Shown here: positions 12,101-22,590 of the stretch, piece after piece | Layout of the letters: each line of letters starts with the position of its first letter | Position numbering within the stretch: position 1 is the stretch's first letter | Source: Bretschneidera sinensis | Lineage: Eukaryota; Streptophyta; Magnoliopsida; Brassicales; Akaniaceae | DNA length: 64,000 nucleotides | Reading direction: 5' to 3' | Assembly (NCBI GenBank): GCA_023935145.1 | Contig: CM043699.1 | Span: 71,085,638-71,149,637 of the forward strand | The notes under the pieces: generated by a model | Databases searched by the model: none | Told to the model about the DNA's origin: nothing | What the model saw: the letters and a program-made list of their open reading frames with translations, nothing else | Made by a program: the position numbers and the translations under genes

Positions 12101-12592
12101 ACCAGTCATGTCCATGATGGTAAGCACTAGACCTGACATTTCTCAGGCAATGAGTGTTCCCAACAGATTTGTGAGTAATCCCAAAAAATAGTTTTGGCTT
12201 GGATGAAGTTGTTGCTGAGGTATTTGAAGGCTCAGTGGCAGCCGGTGGTAGCACTCTCAACAACGGAGGCAGAATACATAGTGACTTTGGAAGCCATGAA
12301 GGAGGCTATGTGGTGCAAAGGTTTGTTGGATGAGTGGATGGTCCTAAAAAAGCAGGTGGTGGTGTCTTCAGATATCCAAAGTGCATGGCACTTATGGAGA
12401 AATTCGGTGTTTCATGAGAGGACAAAGCATATGGATGTTTAGTATCATTACATTCTATAAAATACTACAAAAGGATGCATTCATGTTGACAAGAAGGCCA
12501 TGAAAGAAAGTCCTACAGATTTACGTACCAAGGTTCTACATCTAAGAAGGTTCAATCATTGCCTTGAACTTCTTAGGAATGGAGTCGGTTGA
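9161..12592 (+). pseudogene. Copia gag-pol remnant, unit 2
   Basis: Better preserved than unit 1. One frame, 9649-10443, is open from the gag repeat region through the zinc knuckle (CHKEGHVKKDCKEK, all four ligands present), the protease motif WILDTGCTHHMCP and the pre-integrase LWHTRLGH. The integrase core follows at about 10500-10990 (LIDDYSRKVW), with a stop replacing the start of the RTDN-type motif near 10715. RT carries the same internal deletion as unit 1 (FSLGHKVDEVVIILIYANDML near 11757-11820), and RNase H the same loss before QWQPVVALSTTEAEYI. Unit 2 keeps the LEAMKEAMWCKGLL and FHERTKHMDV segments that unit 1 lost. The product ends at TGA 12590-12592. Shared deletion joints show that both units derive from one defective ancestor. 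Confidence 0.87.
9593..9771 (+). repeat. 60-bp minisatellite in gag, three copies
   Basis: Same unit as at 4898-5137, with one copy fewer. The first unit is 59 bp, which shifts the frame. Confidence 0.85.
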
Positions 12593-12661
12593 TATGATGA
12601 CTCAAGATGTGTTTGGATCCTGAAGTTCTCTGCACAATGGTTTGGGTTTAAACGCTTAGAC

Positions 12662-12673
12662 AAAGGTAGAGAA
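12662..12673 (+). promoter_or_regulatory. Polypurine tract, copia unit 2
   Basis: AAAGGTAGAGAA directly before LTR 3. Confidence 0.65.
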
Positions 12674-13630
12674 TGTTGGTATTTGTCTAAGGTTTAAACA
12701 TGGTTTAAGGTTTAAACAAGAGATGGAAGAATGAATTTCATCATGTTAAAGGAGTGCACACAAGTGTGCGCATCACTTTGGGTGTGTGTGCACACCTCTA
12801 ATCAGCAAGACAAAGAAGTGCGCACAGTTCTGAAGGGTCTAGCTTTAGTGTGCGCCATAGCCCTGCTCCTTCCAGGCCACAGCACCCAGCAAGGAAGAAG
12901 TCCTGGTGGAGGGCAGCGTCGCATCTCTCCCTCACCAAGGCCACGGCGCCCAGAAAGTGGTGAAATGGGGTGTTTTGCCTGGTGTCGCAGCATGCCCTGT
13001 TCAGTGCCTAGGAATTAGGCACACTGATGCACACATATTCCACTTGATTCAGCCTCTTGTTAAGTGTGTGGGTGCAAGGTTAAAAAACACAACATCACTT
13101 AGGATTGATGGAGGGCTATGGTTGATTGGTCATCAAGATCTACGGGTGGAGAATGACAGTCAAGATTGGTCAAGAAGTTGGTGCACTATATAAAGGGTCA
13201 CCTAGCTTCATTCTCAACAACAATGTGATATAACTTTGTAATATATATGATTTGAATGAGTGGTGTGTGAGAGTGCAAAGACACTAAACATAGGAGAGAC
13301 TCATTGTAGAGAGGCTGGTTGTAAACAGAGAAGTAGTATAGATAGTGGGTATAGAGCTTTTGTAATAGTCCTATCACTTTCTTTCTTCTCATCTTTGTTT
13401 CCTCAAGAACTTGAGGTTTCTTGGAGAGGGTTGTTGTATTGTAAAGAACCATTGATTTAGTGCAGAGAGTTCGGAGGAACTCACGGGGACGTAGGCTATT
13501 GTCGAACCTCGATAACAATTGCTTGTCTTCTTTCTTGCTTTGGTTGCTGTATCTTTTCTTTACAAGTCATTCTAGACTTGGGTGTTTGGAAGATCACCAC
13601 CTAGGCATCTTGTCAAGGTGATTTCCAACA
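12674..13630 (+). repeat. Copia LTR 3 (outer right)
   Basis: 957 bp, TGTTGGTATTTG...TTTCCAACA, followed by the ATTGA duplication. TATA box at 13187. Confidence 0.92.
13187..13194 (+). promoter_or_regulatory. TATA box of copia LTR 3
   Basis: TATATAAA in the conserved context. Confidence 0.7.
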
Positions 13631-13635
13631 ATTGA
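13631..13635. repeat. Target site duplication ATTGA, right copy
   Basis: Identical to 3166-3170. Together the two define the limits of the dimer. Confidence 0.85.
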
Positions 13636-14830
13636 GATAGCATACAACATTCAGAAGAAGTTAAATCTTCATTTGGTTTGAGACTCTGGTTTATGGTAAG
13701 ATTGCAAGATTAGTCTAAAACATTTAGAGAAGTATTATGTGTGATTGTTTTGTGAATACTTTTGCGGTCTCGACGAGCTCTAGAACTTATTTGATAATCA
13801 CTTGAGGCGAATTCCTAGAATGCACATTACTTAGTATATGATATAGGCCATTTTTGGACCACTTTAGCCTTTCAAACTTACCCTTGCTATATTTATCACT
13901 AGTCACCTATTTGAGCCTTTTTTCTTGAAAAAGAATTTGAGCATTGTTTCTTTCGATAAGCAATTTACTCACCTTTATGAGCCTAAAAATATTCTATCCT
14001 TACCTTTCTTTTAATAGAACTTAGTCATACACATTTGTCGAGAAGCACTTGAGAGGAGTAAGGATGGAAATATGAAAAAATATTACTACCATAACCCAAG
14101 TACATTAAAGGAGATAAGTTGGGGGTTGTGGAAAAGAAAATAGAAAAAAACTGAAAAAGAAGGTGAATGGTTCTATGCCAAAAAAAAAAGTGAATTATAG
14201 CAAAGAAAGAAGAAAAGAAAAAAAAATTGTGATTTATTGAGAAAAATGCTCGAAAAATGGTTGAAAGAGTTGGATGTTGAAGTAAGGTTATCCAGTGCTT
14301 AAAGTAGGTTGTGTTTAAAACTAAGAGATTAAGTTCTTTTATTTGTTAAAACCTTCCCGTTCTTTTTTAACCTTTACCTTAACCTAACGTTTCAAGCTTA
14401 TTAAAGACCTATTGATCCAAGGTAGTGTGATTTTTCTACAATAGTGGAGAGTGATTTGAAAAGTGAACCTACGGAGCTTGTTTTTGTGATTGATGGCACG
14501 CAAATTAAATATTTTAGAGGCCAAGACTTGTATTCATGAATGTTATGAATAAAATCATCCGAGTGTTCGGATTAATGGATTGTGGTAAGATGGATGTTAA
14601 GAGTCGATAACAATTTTAAGATTGATATTTGGATTACTTTTGGACTTGGGTGATATTTAATGATTCTATGTACTATGAGTTATGTATGATTTTTGAGACA
14701 AAAAGTGAATTACTCTTGGATTAATGCTAACATTTCTTTACTCTGTTTGATTCTTACCAAAGAATTCATTTCATATTGTCTTGTTTTCGCTTGAATTGCT
14801 AGGGACTAGCAATAAGCTAGTTAGGGATTA
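13636..14830 (+). other. 3' UTR of Athila-type element I, second part
   Basis: Non-coding and AT-rich; no gene seen. Contains the purine-rich tract near 14115 and, before the LTR, GCTAGGGACTAGCAATAAGC (from 14798), a variant of the GCTAAGGGACTAGCAA block found next to the polypurine tract of all the Athila-like elements in this window. Confidence 0.6.
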
Positions 14831-16155
14831 TGATGAGAGTGATAAAAGGCATCTTAACAATACTTATTTGTTAGCATTTTAGGGTTGATCGAGGTTTGAA
14901 TTACACTTTTATACCTTAAACAACTCTAAAGTGATATTCTTGGATCATTGACTTATTTCAATGCATTTTCAGGTACTTTGAGTTCAAAAAAGATCGAAAA
15001 GCTATCATTGCAAGCACTAAGATTCCATGCATATCGAGGTGAAGGAGTGGTTTCAGAACTGCTCCACGCCGCAGCACAGAAGGACTGAGCCGTGACCTCC
15101 AGAAACATTTAGAGGTTGCCACCACCAATATGCACCGCGGCTTAGACCAAGCAGGGCCGCGGCACCCAGAGCCTCCACAAACATCAGTACCAAGCTGAGC
15201 CATGGCTTGGACCAGGCAGGGCCACGACACCCAGAAGCTTACCTAACCAAAGACCAGACAGAGCCACGGCGCGAGTAAGTGAGAGCCGCGACGCGCACAC
15301 GAACCCCTGTTTTCCTAATTAAGGTTTTAGTTAATTGTGTAGACCCAAACCACCCTTGGACCTTTGTATTATAAATAGATCACTTAAGGTTTGATAAAGA
15401 GAATCATTAAGGCTGGAAAACTCAAGAAGGCTACCACACTCTCCATCAAAGTGTTCAAGCATGAACCCCATGGCCAACTAATCTCCAAGCAAGGCGAAGG
15501 GATGAATCCCTAGGTGTAGTTGTTCTTATTTTCCATTATTGGTTCAGTTGTAGTTTGGATTTATTGTCAAAACATTGTTATGATTTACTCTTTGATTTAA
15601 TTAGAAGATTTTCTCTTAATCCGGTGATTGTATCTTTCCCCTTGATATAAGTCTAGTCATGCTCTTCTTATGTCAAGATTGTTGGATGTGATTGAGTCTA
15701 GTAGATTTATCTTTTAGGTTTGTCCATTACTACGATATTGTCATTAAGATATATTGTCGTTTCTTGATAAATCTATAGGATAGGTCGTGTGTGCTTAAAC
15801 CGAAAGTAAAGAGTAATTCATATCAATTACATTAGGGTTTACATATGGTTGATTGAAAATTTGCCGATTGCCTGTTTGGGATGTGAAACTAGCAATCGAG
15901 ATAAAAACAATTGAATTAAGATTGGAATAAGGCAACGAACCTAGGGAAGATTTTTGAAACCTTGTTGTTTCTTTATTATATTCTTTAATCTATTTACACA
16001 ATTTTCTCATATTACTTCACTATCGAAACACAAATTTTCTCGCTTGATCTTTATCGTTCATGTTAAGGTTTACACTTTTCTTTGTAGTTCGCTTTTCTTT
16101 GTGGGATTGACACCTCAACTATACATAATAACCACGTATTAGTTTGAGCGTAATC
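14831..16155 (+). repeat. 3' LTR of Athila-type element I
   Basis: Starts TGATGAGAGTG, like TGATGAGTC of the LTR at 42267. Contains a GC-rich block (15060-15300) and TATAAATAG near 15370. The last part, GTGGGATTGACACCTCAAC near 16101, matches the usual LTR end of this group (CTGTGGATTCGACCTCGCAC at 43392). The right edge, around 16155, is where a copia gag begins, so the last bases may be lost. Confidence 0.6.
15370..15377 (+). promoter_or_regulatory. TATA box of element I LTR
   Basis: TATAAATA about 60 bp after the GC-rich word block. Confidence 0.6.
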
Positions 16156-16838
16156 ATCTCCCGTGGCTCTGCCCTCTACCTCTTGATTTCTCCCAGTAGT
16201 TTCCATGAATGCTACTGCCATTCCAAGTTGCTGGCCTTCCTCTAATGAATAGCCATTCTCCACTTGATGCTTCCCTCATCTTGGCTTTGAAATAATGAGC
16301 CCTTATGGCATTGATCACAATTTCCTTGATTAAAATATCTCTTCCATACTCAATAACATTAATTAAATTATCAAAACAATCAGGAAGAGAATTAAACAAA
16401 ATAACAACCAATTGTTCATCCAGGAATGTAATGCTACAGTTATTCAAATCTTGAACTAGCTTATTAAACACATCAAGATTATCTTGTAACTCTTTACTAG
16501 GATCCATTTTAAAAGCAAAGATTCTTTTAAGAAGATAAATCTTATTAGGGAGAGTTTTGGTAAGAAACAACTCATCTAGTTTCTTCCATATGACAGCAGG
16601 ATCTTTCGAGTCTCCGAACTCCCTTGTGACACTATCCGACATGTGCAAAAAAAATGGTGTTGTATGCCATCTTCTTCATCTCAATCCGCTGGACTTCCGT
16701 GATACTTGCTGGAAAAGCGTCGTCTTCTCCAATAACCAAGTCCACCTTCTGTTGCATAAGAACAGCCTTGATCTTTCGCTTCCAAAGGGCAAAGTCTCCA
16801 TTTCCATCAAACTTCTCAACACAGAAATTTGAAGCCAT
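16156..16838 (-). pseudogene. Copia gag, truncated
   Basis: Gag forms the particle in which copia RNA is packaged. The start ATG (16838-16836) opens MASNFCVEKFDGNGDFALW, then MQQKVDLVIGEDDAFPAS. A frame change near 16640 is followed by an open 164-codon stretch (LDELFLTKTLPNKIYL, LNSLPDCFDNLINVIEYG). The sequence ends in GRGQSHGR just before the zinc knuckle. This N-terminus is the best preserved of the related gags here and helps place the start in the others. Confidence 0.8.
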
Positions 16839-17079
16839 CTTGCAGAGAAAATCCTAGATTTATACAGTACCCATAAATGCTTTCCAACTTCTTCTAAACC
16901 TCAAGAACCTGATCGAAGATGGATCTCAATACCATTCTTGAATCACTCTCAAGAACACGACCTAATCTTGATCTTTACTCCGTTCTTGAATCACCCAAGA
17001 AGTTGATCTTTGATTCTTGGAGTCTTGACTCTAATACCTTCTATTCTTGCTTCGATACCCACTCTTCAAAGCTCTTTCG

Positions 17080-17091
17080 GCTCTAATACCA
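17080..17091 (-). promoter_or_regulatory. Primer binding site of the truncated copia
   Basis: On the minus strand TGGTATTAGAGC, one mismatch from the Met-tRNA type, next to the LTR end. Confidence 0.75.
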
Positions 17092-17092
17092 T

Positions 17093-17973
17093 TGTTCGAA
17101 AATCACCTTGAAATGCCCAGGTGGTGATCTTCCAAACACCCAAGTCTAGAGTGACTTATAATGAATCAAAAATAGAAATAGAAATCAAAGAAAAGAAAGA
17201 ACACAGCAATTTGTTATCGAGGTTCGGCAATAGTCTACATCCCCATGAGTTCCTATGAACTCTCTATGCTAAATCAATGGTTCTTTATAATCCAGCAACA
17301 CCTCTTCAAGAATCTACAAGTTCCTAAAGGAATAAATAAGAAGAAGAAACAGAAAATGATAAGAACTAACCCTGGAATTTTCCCAAGAAAATTCCCCTTA
17401 CAAGCCCTTGAATCCCCTTTCTATTCTACTCTCTCTTCTAAACAACCAGCCTTACAAATGAGTCTCTCTTGTTTTGTGTCTTTGCACTCTTTACAATTGA
17501 TCTCACTTTCTATCACAAGTTATGTCACAATGAAGTTAAGTGACCCTTTATATAGTGTACCAACTTCTTGACCAATCTTGAGGATCAATATCGACCCTTA
17601 GATCTTGAGGACCAATCAACCTTAGCCTTTAATCAATTCTAAGTGATCCTGTGTGTTTTGAACATATCTCACGCACCTAACAAAAGACTGAACTAAATGG
17701 ACCATGTGTGCCTTCAAGGTGCGGCCTAGAATAGGGTATGTTGCGGCCTGGAGTAGGGCACACTTACTGCCACTCTGTGTATCGTGGCCTGGGGGAGGCT
17801 GCGTCGTGGCCTACCCCTCCTCCTTGCACTCGTCTTTACTGTGCGTCGCGGCTTGACCTGATGATGGACCATTTTCCTGCTGTGTGCTGAGGCGCACACC
17901 TAGTGTGCTGAGGCTTCAAGAACAAATGATGAACCTCTTCCAACCTTGTTTAAACCTTGGACAAACACCAACA
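17093..17973 (-). repeat. 5' LTR of the truncated copia
   Basis: 881 bp. On the minus strand it starts TGTTGGTGTTTGTCC and ends TTTCGAACA. TATATAAA on the minus strand at 17547-17554 and a GC-rich block (17715-17860) with repeated GCGGCCTGG-type words. Confidence 0.8.
17547..17554 (-). promoter_or_regulatory. TATA box of the truncated copia LTR
   Basis: TATATAAA on the minus strand in the context CAC-TATATAAAGGG, as in the tandem copia LTRs. Confidence 0.65.
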
Positions 17974-20481
17974 GGGGGACATGCCTAAGACTGCTTTTAG
18001 GACACATTATGGCCATCATGAGTTCGTGGTGATGCCATTTGGGTTGACTAATGCTCCTGCAGCATTTATAGATCTAATGAATCGAGTGTTTAAACCATTC
18101 TTGGACATATTTGTGATTGTGTTTATTGATGATATTCTGGTATATTCCAAGAATGAAGAGTAGCATATGCAGCATTTAGAGATAGTGTTGGAAATTCTGA
18201 AAAAAAAAAAAAGAGAAATTATATGCAAAGTTCTCTAAGTGTAAGTTTTGATTGAGTGAAATATCTTTCTTGGGGCATGTTGTGTTGGGAGAAAGAATAG
18301 CAGTTGACCTACAAAAAGTAGAAGCAGTGTTAAATTGGAAGAGTCCTATGAGTGTAACTGAAATTAGAAGCTTTTTTGGGTTGGCTGGTTATTATAGGAG
18401 ATTTATCCAAAAAAAAATTTGTGACTGCGGGACCATTGACTATATCGACCAGGAAGAAAGTGAAGTTTAGGTGGTCAGAAGAATGTGAGAGGAGTTTCCA
18501 GTTTTTGAAAGAAAAATTGACTAGTGCCCTAGTATTAGTGCTTCCTTCTGGTGATGAATGATTTGTGGTATATAGTCGTGCGTCACATCAGGGGTTGGGA
18601 TGTGTGTGTATGCAATATGGGAAAGTTATAGCTTATGCATCTAGGCAATTGAAGAACCATGAGAGGAATTACCCGACCCATGATTTAGAATTGACTGCCA
18701 TAGTTTTTAGACATCATTTATATGGAGCAAATTGTGAAATTTTTACTGATCATAAAAGCTTGACATATTTACCGACCTAGAAGGAGTTGAATTTGAAGTA
18801 GAGGAGGTGGATGGAGTTGATTAGTGATTATGACTGTACAATCTATTATCATCCAGGAAAGGCTAATATAGTAACTAATGTATTGAGTAGAAAGACTACA
18901 GGGAGATTATCTACTATTAGGAGTCATAATATTAATACTAGCTTAATGATAGAATTAAGAAGAATGAGGATGTAGTTGAGTGTCAATGATAGAGGAGTAT
19001 TGATGGAAAATATAGTGGTACAATCTTCTATTATTGATCATTTATTACAGATGCAGGGTAGAGATGAGGGGATAGAGAAGATCAGACGGGAAGTGTTGAG
19101 TGAGAAGCCAACTGAGTTTAGAATTAGATAAGATGGTATAGTGGTATTGGGGCATAGAGTTTGTGTTCCCAATAATGTGGAGATGAGAAAGGAGATACTA
19201 AGGGAGGCTCATGATTCTGTATATTCCATGCATCCAGGTAATAATAAGATGTACAGGGGATTGAGATAGAATTATTGGTGGTCAGGGATGAAGAAGGATG
19301 TAACGGAACATATTTCTAGATGTTTGACTTGTCAACAGGTGAAGTTTGAGAATAGATATCCAGCAAGTTTATTATAACCTCTTCTAGTACCTGAGTGGCC
19401 ATTGAAAAATGTGAGTATAGATTTTGTCTCTGGTTTTCCCCATACCCAGAGAGGACATAACACTGTAGGTTATAGTGGATAGACTTTCTAAGTCTTCACA
19501 TTTCCTTCCTATTAAAACTACCTGGAGTCCTGAAAAGTTGGTTGAATTGTATGTAGCAGAGATAGTAAAATTACATGGAGTACCCTTGAGCATTGTATCA
19601 GATAGAGATTCTAGATTTACCTTTAGATTTTAGAGAGGTTTTCAAAAAGCCATGGGTATGAAATTGCAATTTTGTATAGCTTTCCATCCACAAACTGATG
19701 GGCAAACGAAGAGAATCATGAGAATACTAGAAGATATGCTGAGGGCAAGTGTACTAAGTTTTTTGGTGAGTTGGGATGCTTATTTACCTTTGATCGAGTT
19801 TGCATACAATAATCAGTATCAAACTAGTATTGGGATGGCACCTTTTGAGGCTTTATATGGTAGGAGGTGTAAAACTCCAGTATGATGAGAAGAAGTTGCA
19901 GAGAGAAAGATATTTGGTCCATAAATGATAGATTTGACTACTAAGATGATCAAACTGGTTAGAGAGAGCCTTAGAGCAGCACAAGACAGATAGAAGGGAT
20001 ATGCTGATAAAAGAATATGACTTCTCAAGTTTCAAGTTGGTGATTGGGTATTTTTGAAGATATCTCCGTGAAAGGGTGTATTAAGGTTTTAAAAGATGAG
20101 AAAGTTGAGCCAGAGATTTATGTGGCCATATGGGGTGATTGAGAGAATTGGACCAGTTGCATATCAGTTGGATTTGCCCCCAAAGTTAAAGCAATTACAT
20201 AATGTGTTTCATATGTCATTGTTGAGAAAGTACTTACACAATGAATCCCATAGTGTCTCGAATCAGGCGATAGAACTTCATGAAGATTTGACTTTTATGC
20301 AAATACTGGTCATAATTCTAAACATAAAGGAACAAGTCTTGCGCAATAAATTCATTCATTTGATTCAAATATTATGGCGGAACAAAGAGTCACTTGGGAG
20401 TATAAAGCAAGAATGAGGAAAGAATATCCCTAACTCTTTCATGAATTAGGTAAGGAAATTTCAGGGACGAAATTTTTGTAA
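17974..20481 (+). pseudogene. Chromovirus RT-RNase H-integrase remnant
   Basis: [31 protein letters not shown] and [11 protein letters not shown] (the FIDD-type active site is intact) at 17979-18163, then FLGHVV and [11 protein letters not shown] deletion follows GYYRRF. RNase H: the DAS motif reads RAS near 18585, and a block before HHLYG is missing. Integrase: zinc-finger remnant CLTCQQVK near 19327, IDFVSGFP near 19420 and SDRDSRF near 19600; at the QSER-type motif the catalytic Glu reads Lys (QTKRIMR near 19705). C-terminal HNVFHMSLLRKY lies near 20200. The product ends at TAA 20479-20481. At least ten stops make it non-functional. Confidence 0.8.
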
Positions 20482-20493
20482 GGTGGGTAGAAT
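20481..20493 (+). promoter_or_regulatory. Polypurine tract of the chromovirus
   Basis: AGGTGGGTAGAAT between the pol stop and the LTR start. Confidence 0.5.
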
Positions 20494-20557
20494 TGTAATA
20501 CCCGAATTCGTAAAGAAATGGTAAAAAAGTAATTTAATAAATATGACATGGAGTTAA

Positions 20558-20561
<4 letters not shown>

Positions 20562-20618
<57 letters not shown>
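20562..20618. repeat. (AT)n-(TG)n microsatellite
   Basis: Pure AT dinucleotides to about 20603, then TG dinucleotides, inside the chromovirus LTR. Confidence 0.9.
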
Positions 20619-20801
20619 GAAGATTTAATTTTTATAAAAACAATTTAAAAAAACTGATGCGTGGTGGTGTAAATCAAAATAAAAAAACAAAAAAAAAATA
20701 TGGCAACAGGTGAAGTGTAATGCTGCATGTAAGACAGCATTACAATTTTGTGGCAAAAATATAAGGGGGGGGGGAGGAGGATGCTGGCTATAGTTTTAAA
20801 G

Positions 20802-20804
<3 letters not shown>

Positions 20805-20838
<34 letters not shown>
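20805..20838. repeat. (TG)n microsatellite
   Basis: Uninterrupted TG run in the chromovirus LTR. Confidence 0.9.
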
Positions 20839-20844
<6 letters not shown>

Positions 20845-21643
20845 CATATATATAACTTTAGTTTTATTTTGTTAATTACTTACCAAATCCTGTTTGGTTT
20901 TCCTTCAACTACGATTCACATTACTCTCTTTTTTTAAATACTTGGGGACCGAAAGAAAGGTTGAAAGAGTAAAATTTTGAAGGGGTTTATGGGAGAATTT
21001 TATAGAGAATCACGGGAAGCTCTAAGAAAAACATAAGGTAATAACGTGAAGTTTAGTTTTGAAATTTAGTATACATGAAATTTCTCGGAATTCAAAGTGA
21101 GAATTTTCAAAGATTGTGAATTATAGAAGAAATAAAGAATAAATTAGAAATTTAATATAAATATTATGTCATGTGTTGACGATCAGCTACCGGGAGAAAT
21201 TGTTGAGAGGAGCAGGAAAGGCAAGGAGGTGATCCATGGGTAGCTCTAAGTGCTACATGGGGAGTTAGATTAGTAATCAAGAAAAATATAAAATATATAA
21301 TGATAGTATTTAAATATATTATTAACTTATGATTTGGTGATAGATGAAAAATTGGTTGATAGGTATGATAGGAATAAGTGATGTGTAAAGAATTATTATA
21401 TGAGAAATAATATTATTGGAATAATGAGTCGATTTAATAATAAAGGTGATAAGTGAAATTCTTGACGAACTATGGATGATGAGTTAATATGATTTATGAG
21501 GAGAAGAATTTAATGGAATTTTTTCAAATAATAATTTGAGAATAATCAGGATAGCTAGTTTAAAGGTCTGAATACATGTTGTTTCTATTTTATTATTCAT
21601 ATGCATATTCATATCATCATTCAAATGCATATATGCATGATAT

Positions 21644-21751
21644 AAAAGAACTGGGAGGGCAGCCGGTCTAAATGAGAATAAAAGAACCGAGAAGGAAACC
21701 AGTCTAAATGAAAATGAAAGAACTGGGAAGGCAGCCGGTCTAAGATAAAAA
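21644..21751 (+). repeat. 36-bp tandem repeat, three copies, in the chromovirus LTR
   Basis: Units start at 21644, 21680 and 21716 and share AAAGAACTGGGA and GCAGCCGGTCTAA, with a few substitutions. Confidence 0.8.
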
Positions 21752-22590
21752 CATGTCGACATGTGGGAAGACATTCCCAATAATAATAAACATTTAACTT
21801 CACGCATTCCGTTTGCTTTAAATATTGATTGTTATTGCTTGAGATGTTAAAGTACTATTTATGATTGTAAATCTATTGATAGAGGAATGAATCTCATAGA
21901 GAAACAAATATGCTAAGGAAGAAATATGGAAATATGATATGATGAGAATTGTTTGAATGAGTTATTATATGTTGTGAACTTCATAATGAGGTAAATGATA
22001 ATGTTGAATTGAGGATTTAGAGATGATTAAATATAGAAAGATTGATATGTCTGATGAGTAACTAAAGAAGAGATTGTGTAATAGGGGAATTATGAAACTG
22101 AGTAATTATTACAAAATATTGTTATTGAATTATTTGTCGAAAAAGATGAATGAATATCAGAAGATTGTTTAGAAGTAATTGAATTAATGTAACTGGGAGT
22201 ATAAAAATTGAATACTTCTAGTAAATTTAATTCACTGAGCTTGTGAAGCTCACTCCTCATTGTACAATGATTTCAAGTAGCATGTAAAACAAATAGTTTG
22301 GTGAGTTGAGATTCATACAAAATCATTATCTGTAAACCACGTGTGTGTCCACATCCTCAAACTAATGAGAAAATAAAATAAAAATTTATTTGTAAATATT
22401 CATGCATATTACGTTGTATAAAATGTTTAAGTCAATATCAGAATGATGTATCTCCCCTGTTGAGGGTTGAGGATAGATGCAAAAATTTATGTTAGTATTA
22501 TTTTTATTGTTGCATATATATGTCATGTTGGGATTTTCAAAATGTGACAACACCATCTTGGGGGTGGCCCACCCGGGATGGGTCATTTCA

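Larger units (their letters stand above)
3171..13630 (+). mobile_element. Copia element in tandem-dimer form: LTR-int-LTR-int-LTR
   Basis: Three direct LTRs of 956, 957 and 957 bp (TGTTGG...CCAACA; CCAATA in the first) enclose two internal regions (4127-7862 and 8820-12673). The middle LTR is preceded by unit 1's polypurine tract and followed directly by unit 2's primer binding site, so it serves both units. Only one target site duplication (ATTGA) exists, at the outer ends. This fits one insertion followed by unequal crossing-over between LTRs. The primer binding site matches initiator-Met tRNA (TGGTATCAGAGC, exact in unit 2). Both polyproteins are heavily decayed. Gene order gag-protease-integrase-RT-RNase H and motifs place it in Ty1/copia, Tork/TNT1-94-like. 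Confidence 0.9.
1..16155 (+). mobile_element. Athila-type Ty3/gypsy element I, 3' half, split by a nested copia
   Basis: The left edge of the window lies inside the integrase of a non-chromoviral gypsy element. Reading rightwards there is the integrase C-terminal region, a GC-rich block, a CT-rich leader, an extra ORF in the env-like position, a 3' UTR with a purine-rich tract near 3036, and, beyond the copia insert at 3171-13630, more 3' UTR and a 3' LTR (about 14831-16155). The ATTGA duplication on both sides of the copia shows that the two halves were once continuous. The 5' LTR, gag, protease and RT lie outside the window. Athila/Tat assignment is by the ORF order and the integrase C-terminal style; the exact lineage is an inference. 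Confidence 0.75.
16156..17973 (-). mobile_element. 5' fragment of a third copia copy (gag plus 5' LTR)
   Basis: Reading the minus strand from 17973: a 5' LTR, a Met-type primer binding site, a leader and gag up to the RG-rich region before the zinc knuckle, where it stops abruptly at 16156 against the Athila LTR. Pol and the 3' LTR are missing. The right border is a true LTR terminus (TGTTGG when read on the minus strand) that lies inside the RT of a chromovirus, so this copy inserted into that element and later lost its other half. Confidence 0.8.
17974..22590 (+). mobile_element. 5'-truncated Tekay/Del-like chromovirus
   Basis: Gypsy element with RT, RNase H, integrase and 3' LTR. It begins inside RT at the copia LTR border. 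RT-RNase H precedes integrase, and the C-terminal HNVFHMSLLRKY segment, the TGTAATACCC LTR start and a late LTR block with TGGCCCACCCGGGATGGGTC fit the Tekay/Del chromovirus group. Gag and protease are lost. The 3' LTR ends at 22590 against an unrelated antisense ORF. Confidence 0.75.
20494..22590 (+). repeat. 3' LTR of the chromovirus
   Basis: About 2.1 kb, TGTAATACCCG to GGGTCATTTCA. The GATGGGTCATTTCA end is the counterpart of TGTAATGACCCATC at the end of the minus-strand solo LTR at 39579, which confirms both borders. Contains two microsatellites and a 36-bp triple repeat. It also has many scattered A/G-rich runs and no ORF of note. Confidence 0.7.

Noticed and set aside
3171..13630. Two independent copia insertions side by side
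   Set aside because: The middle LTR is shared and no target site sequence lies between the units; only the outer ends carry the duplication.
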